From contig JAAUSP010000356.1 of the NCBI GenBank assembly GCA_012032575.1, forward strand, positions 1 through 7,777: 7,777 nt of DNA, given 5' to 3'. The translations under genes and the position numbers were made by a program. The first letter of the stretch is position 1, and every line of letters starts with the position of its first letter. This DNA is from Anaerolineales bacterium. Lineage in GTDB: Bacteria; Chloroflexota; Anaerolineae; 4572-78; J111. The notes beneath the pieces are model-generated. The model was not told the origin of the DNA. It did not search any database and saw nothing but the letters and a program-made list of their open reading frames with translations. Of the stretch, positions 6,792 to 7,777 are shown piece by piece.

Positions 6792-6865
6792 CTGCGTGAT
6801 GCGTGAAACGTGATCCGTGAGGACCTTTATTTAGAGTCATCACGCATCACGCATCACGTTTCACG
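6792..6865. repeat. Two facing CATCACG-type heptamer arrays forming a long hairpin
   Basis: The left arm 6792-6820 is CGTGATG-type and the right arm 6838-6865 is CATCACG, CATCACG, CATCACG, TTTCACG. Positions 6802-6819 pair with 6848-6865 over 18 bases with a single mismatch, around a 28-base loop. This lies in the 170-bp gap between the double-VWA gene and moxR. No T-run follows the stem, so it is not a classical intrinsic terminator. Otherwise the gap holds an AT-only 7-bp palindrome (6771-6777 and 6782-6788) and no promoter I can defend. Confidence 0.75.
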
Positions 6866-6900
6866 GGTTTCGGCTAATTTCTTGGAGCTGCCTTACATAG

Positions 6901-6907
6901 AAAAGGA
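6901..6907 (+). promoter_or_regulatory. Ribosome binding site of moxR
   Basis: AAAAGGA at 6901-6907 is separated by 6 bases from ATG 6914. It touches the alternative in-frame ATG at 6908 without any spacer, so 6914 is the likely start. Confidence 0.65.
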
Positions 6908-6913
6908 ATGATT

Positions 6914-7777
6914 ATGACCTCACCTTATCTTGAGCAGGAGTACCAAGCAAACACCAAAGGGGTTGAACCCCAAATCACGGTAGACGGCTTTCGCCAGACG
7001 GTGGCGGCCATCGAGCAGGAAGTGGCGAAAGTGATTGTCGGGCAGCAAACGCTGGTCCGACAATTATTACTGACCCTGCTGGGCGGCGGGAATGCCCTGC
7101 TGGAAGGCGCGCCGGGCCTGGGTAAAACCATGCTGGTCCAAACCCTGGCCGACGTGATCCACTGCGGCTTCAGCCGCATCCAGTTCACCCCCGATTTGAT
7201 GCCGGCGGATATTGTCGGCACCACCATGATCGCGGTTGACGAGAACAGCCAGCGCTTTTTCCGCTTTGAGCCGGGGCCGATTTTTGCCAACATCGTCCTG
7301 GCCGACGAGATCAACCGGGCTACCCCCAAAACCCAATCGGCCCTGCTGGAAGCGATGCAGGAGCGCAAGGTAACAGTGGCCAAAACGACCTATCCGCTGG
7401 AACAACCCTTTTTTGTGCTGGCCACCCAGAACCCCATCGAAATGGAGGGGACCTATCCCCTGCCCGAAGCACAGCTTGACCGCTTCTTTTTCCAGATTCA
7501 GGTAGATTTCCCCACCCACAACGAGTTGATCGAAATCGCCAATCGCACCACCGGCGCGGACGAGTCGCGCCCGGCCACGGTCGCCAGCGGGGCCACGATT
7601 GTGGCCATGCAGCGGCTGGTCCGGCAGGTACCTATTGCCAGCCATTTGACTGCCTATGCCGTCAGCCTGCTGGAGGCGACCCATCCCCATCAGAGCACTG
7701 CGCCGGAATATGTCCGCCGCTTTGTGCGCTACGGGGGGCAGTCCGCGCGGTTTGCAGGCAATGATCCTGGCGGCCAA
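6914..7777 (+). CDS. moxR: MoxR-family AAA+ ATPase (3' end outside window; apparent +1 shift near the edge)
   Basis: The protein has the full MoxR core: FRQTVAAIEQEVAKVIVGQ (26-44), Walker A GAPGLGKT (65-72), the stretch IQFTPDLMPADIVG (89-102), Walker B VLADEINRA (128-136) followed by TPKTQSALLEAMQE, sensor 1 ATQNP (170-174) and PEAQLDRF (184-191). It is predicted to be a cytosolic ring ATPase that works with VWA/DUF58 partners such as those just upstream. At Tyr273 the frame breaks: the family motif RYGxSPRGLQA is encoded only if the G6 run at 7733-7738 is read as G5. As written the frame gives an unrelated tail from residue 275, still open at the window end. The start ATG 6914 follows AAAAGGA. 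The 170-bp gap suggests either a separate promoter or the first gene of another module. Confidence 0.92.
   Translation, partial: MTSPYLEQEYQANTKGVEPQITVDGFRQTVAAIEQEVAKVIVGQQTLVRQLLLTLLGGGNALLEGAPGLGKTMLVQTLADVIHCGFSRIQFTPDLMPADIVGTTMIAVDENSQRFFRFEPGPIFANIVLADEINRATPKTQSALLEAMQERKVTVAKTTYPLEQPFFVLATQNPIEMEGTYPLPEAQLDRFFFQIQVDFPTHNELIEIANRTTGADESRPATVASGATIVAMQRLVRQVPIASHLTAYAVSLLEATHPHQSTAPEYVRRFVRYGGQSARFAGNDPGGQ

Noticed and set aside
7067..7777. Long open frame on the - strand opposite moxR
   Set aside because: Antisense shadow; the + strand encodes unmistakable MoxR Walker motifs.

Overview
The window looks like a GC-rich bacterial chromosome segment, probably from an environmental Chloroflexota-like (Anaerolineae-type) organism. 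The reasons are GC-rich codon use, a DUF58/BatA/VWA/MoxR gene set with amidotransferase-like VWA proteins, a DUF2905 protein and many short heptanucleotide arrays. The phylum is an inference from general familiarity, not from a search. I see no rRNA, tRNA, CRISPR array, transposase or phage gene.

Layout. Positions 1-131 hold the last codons of an unrecognised + strand gene. It converges on a - strand SRPBCC-fold gene (141-596). The 612-802 gap between this gene and the divergent DUF2905 gene (803-1027) holds an imperfect palindromic repeat element (642-742). A 135-bp gap made mostly of three heptamer arrays follows. Then comes a same-strand block: a DUF58 protein (1163-2173), a BatA-type VWA/amidotransferase-like membrane protein broken by four frameshifts (2170-4032), and a 907-residue membrane protein with two VWA-like regions and a split amidotransferase-like region (4020-6743). 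These three genes overlap by 4 and 13 bp, so they are very likely one operon. After 170 bp that contain facing heptamer arrays comes a MoxR-family AAA+ ATPase gene (6914 to the window end, also with an apparent frameshift).

How they may work together. MoxR ATPases, DUF58 proteins and membrane VWA proteins of the BatA type are recurrent partners. The general model is that the MoxR ATPase, with VWA proteins that bind metal at MIDAS sites, acts as a chaperone-like machine that matures or activates envelope or enzyme complexes. The specific client here cannot be read from the sequence.

Most unusual. The window is riddled with 7-bp (once 8-bp) tandem arrays. They lie exactly at gene ends (supplying or touching three stop codons), directly against one start codon, and inside both bat-type genes at domain linkers. 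Because 7 and 8 are not multiples of 3, copy-number change inside those genes would shift the reading frame. The broken bat gene has alternating +1/-1 shifts at homopolymers and arrays. A fifth homopolymer shift in moxR means assembly error must be excluded before any phase-variation or pseudogene reading.
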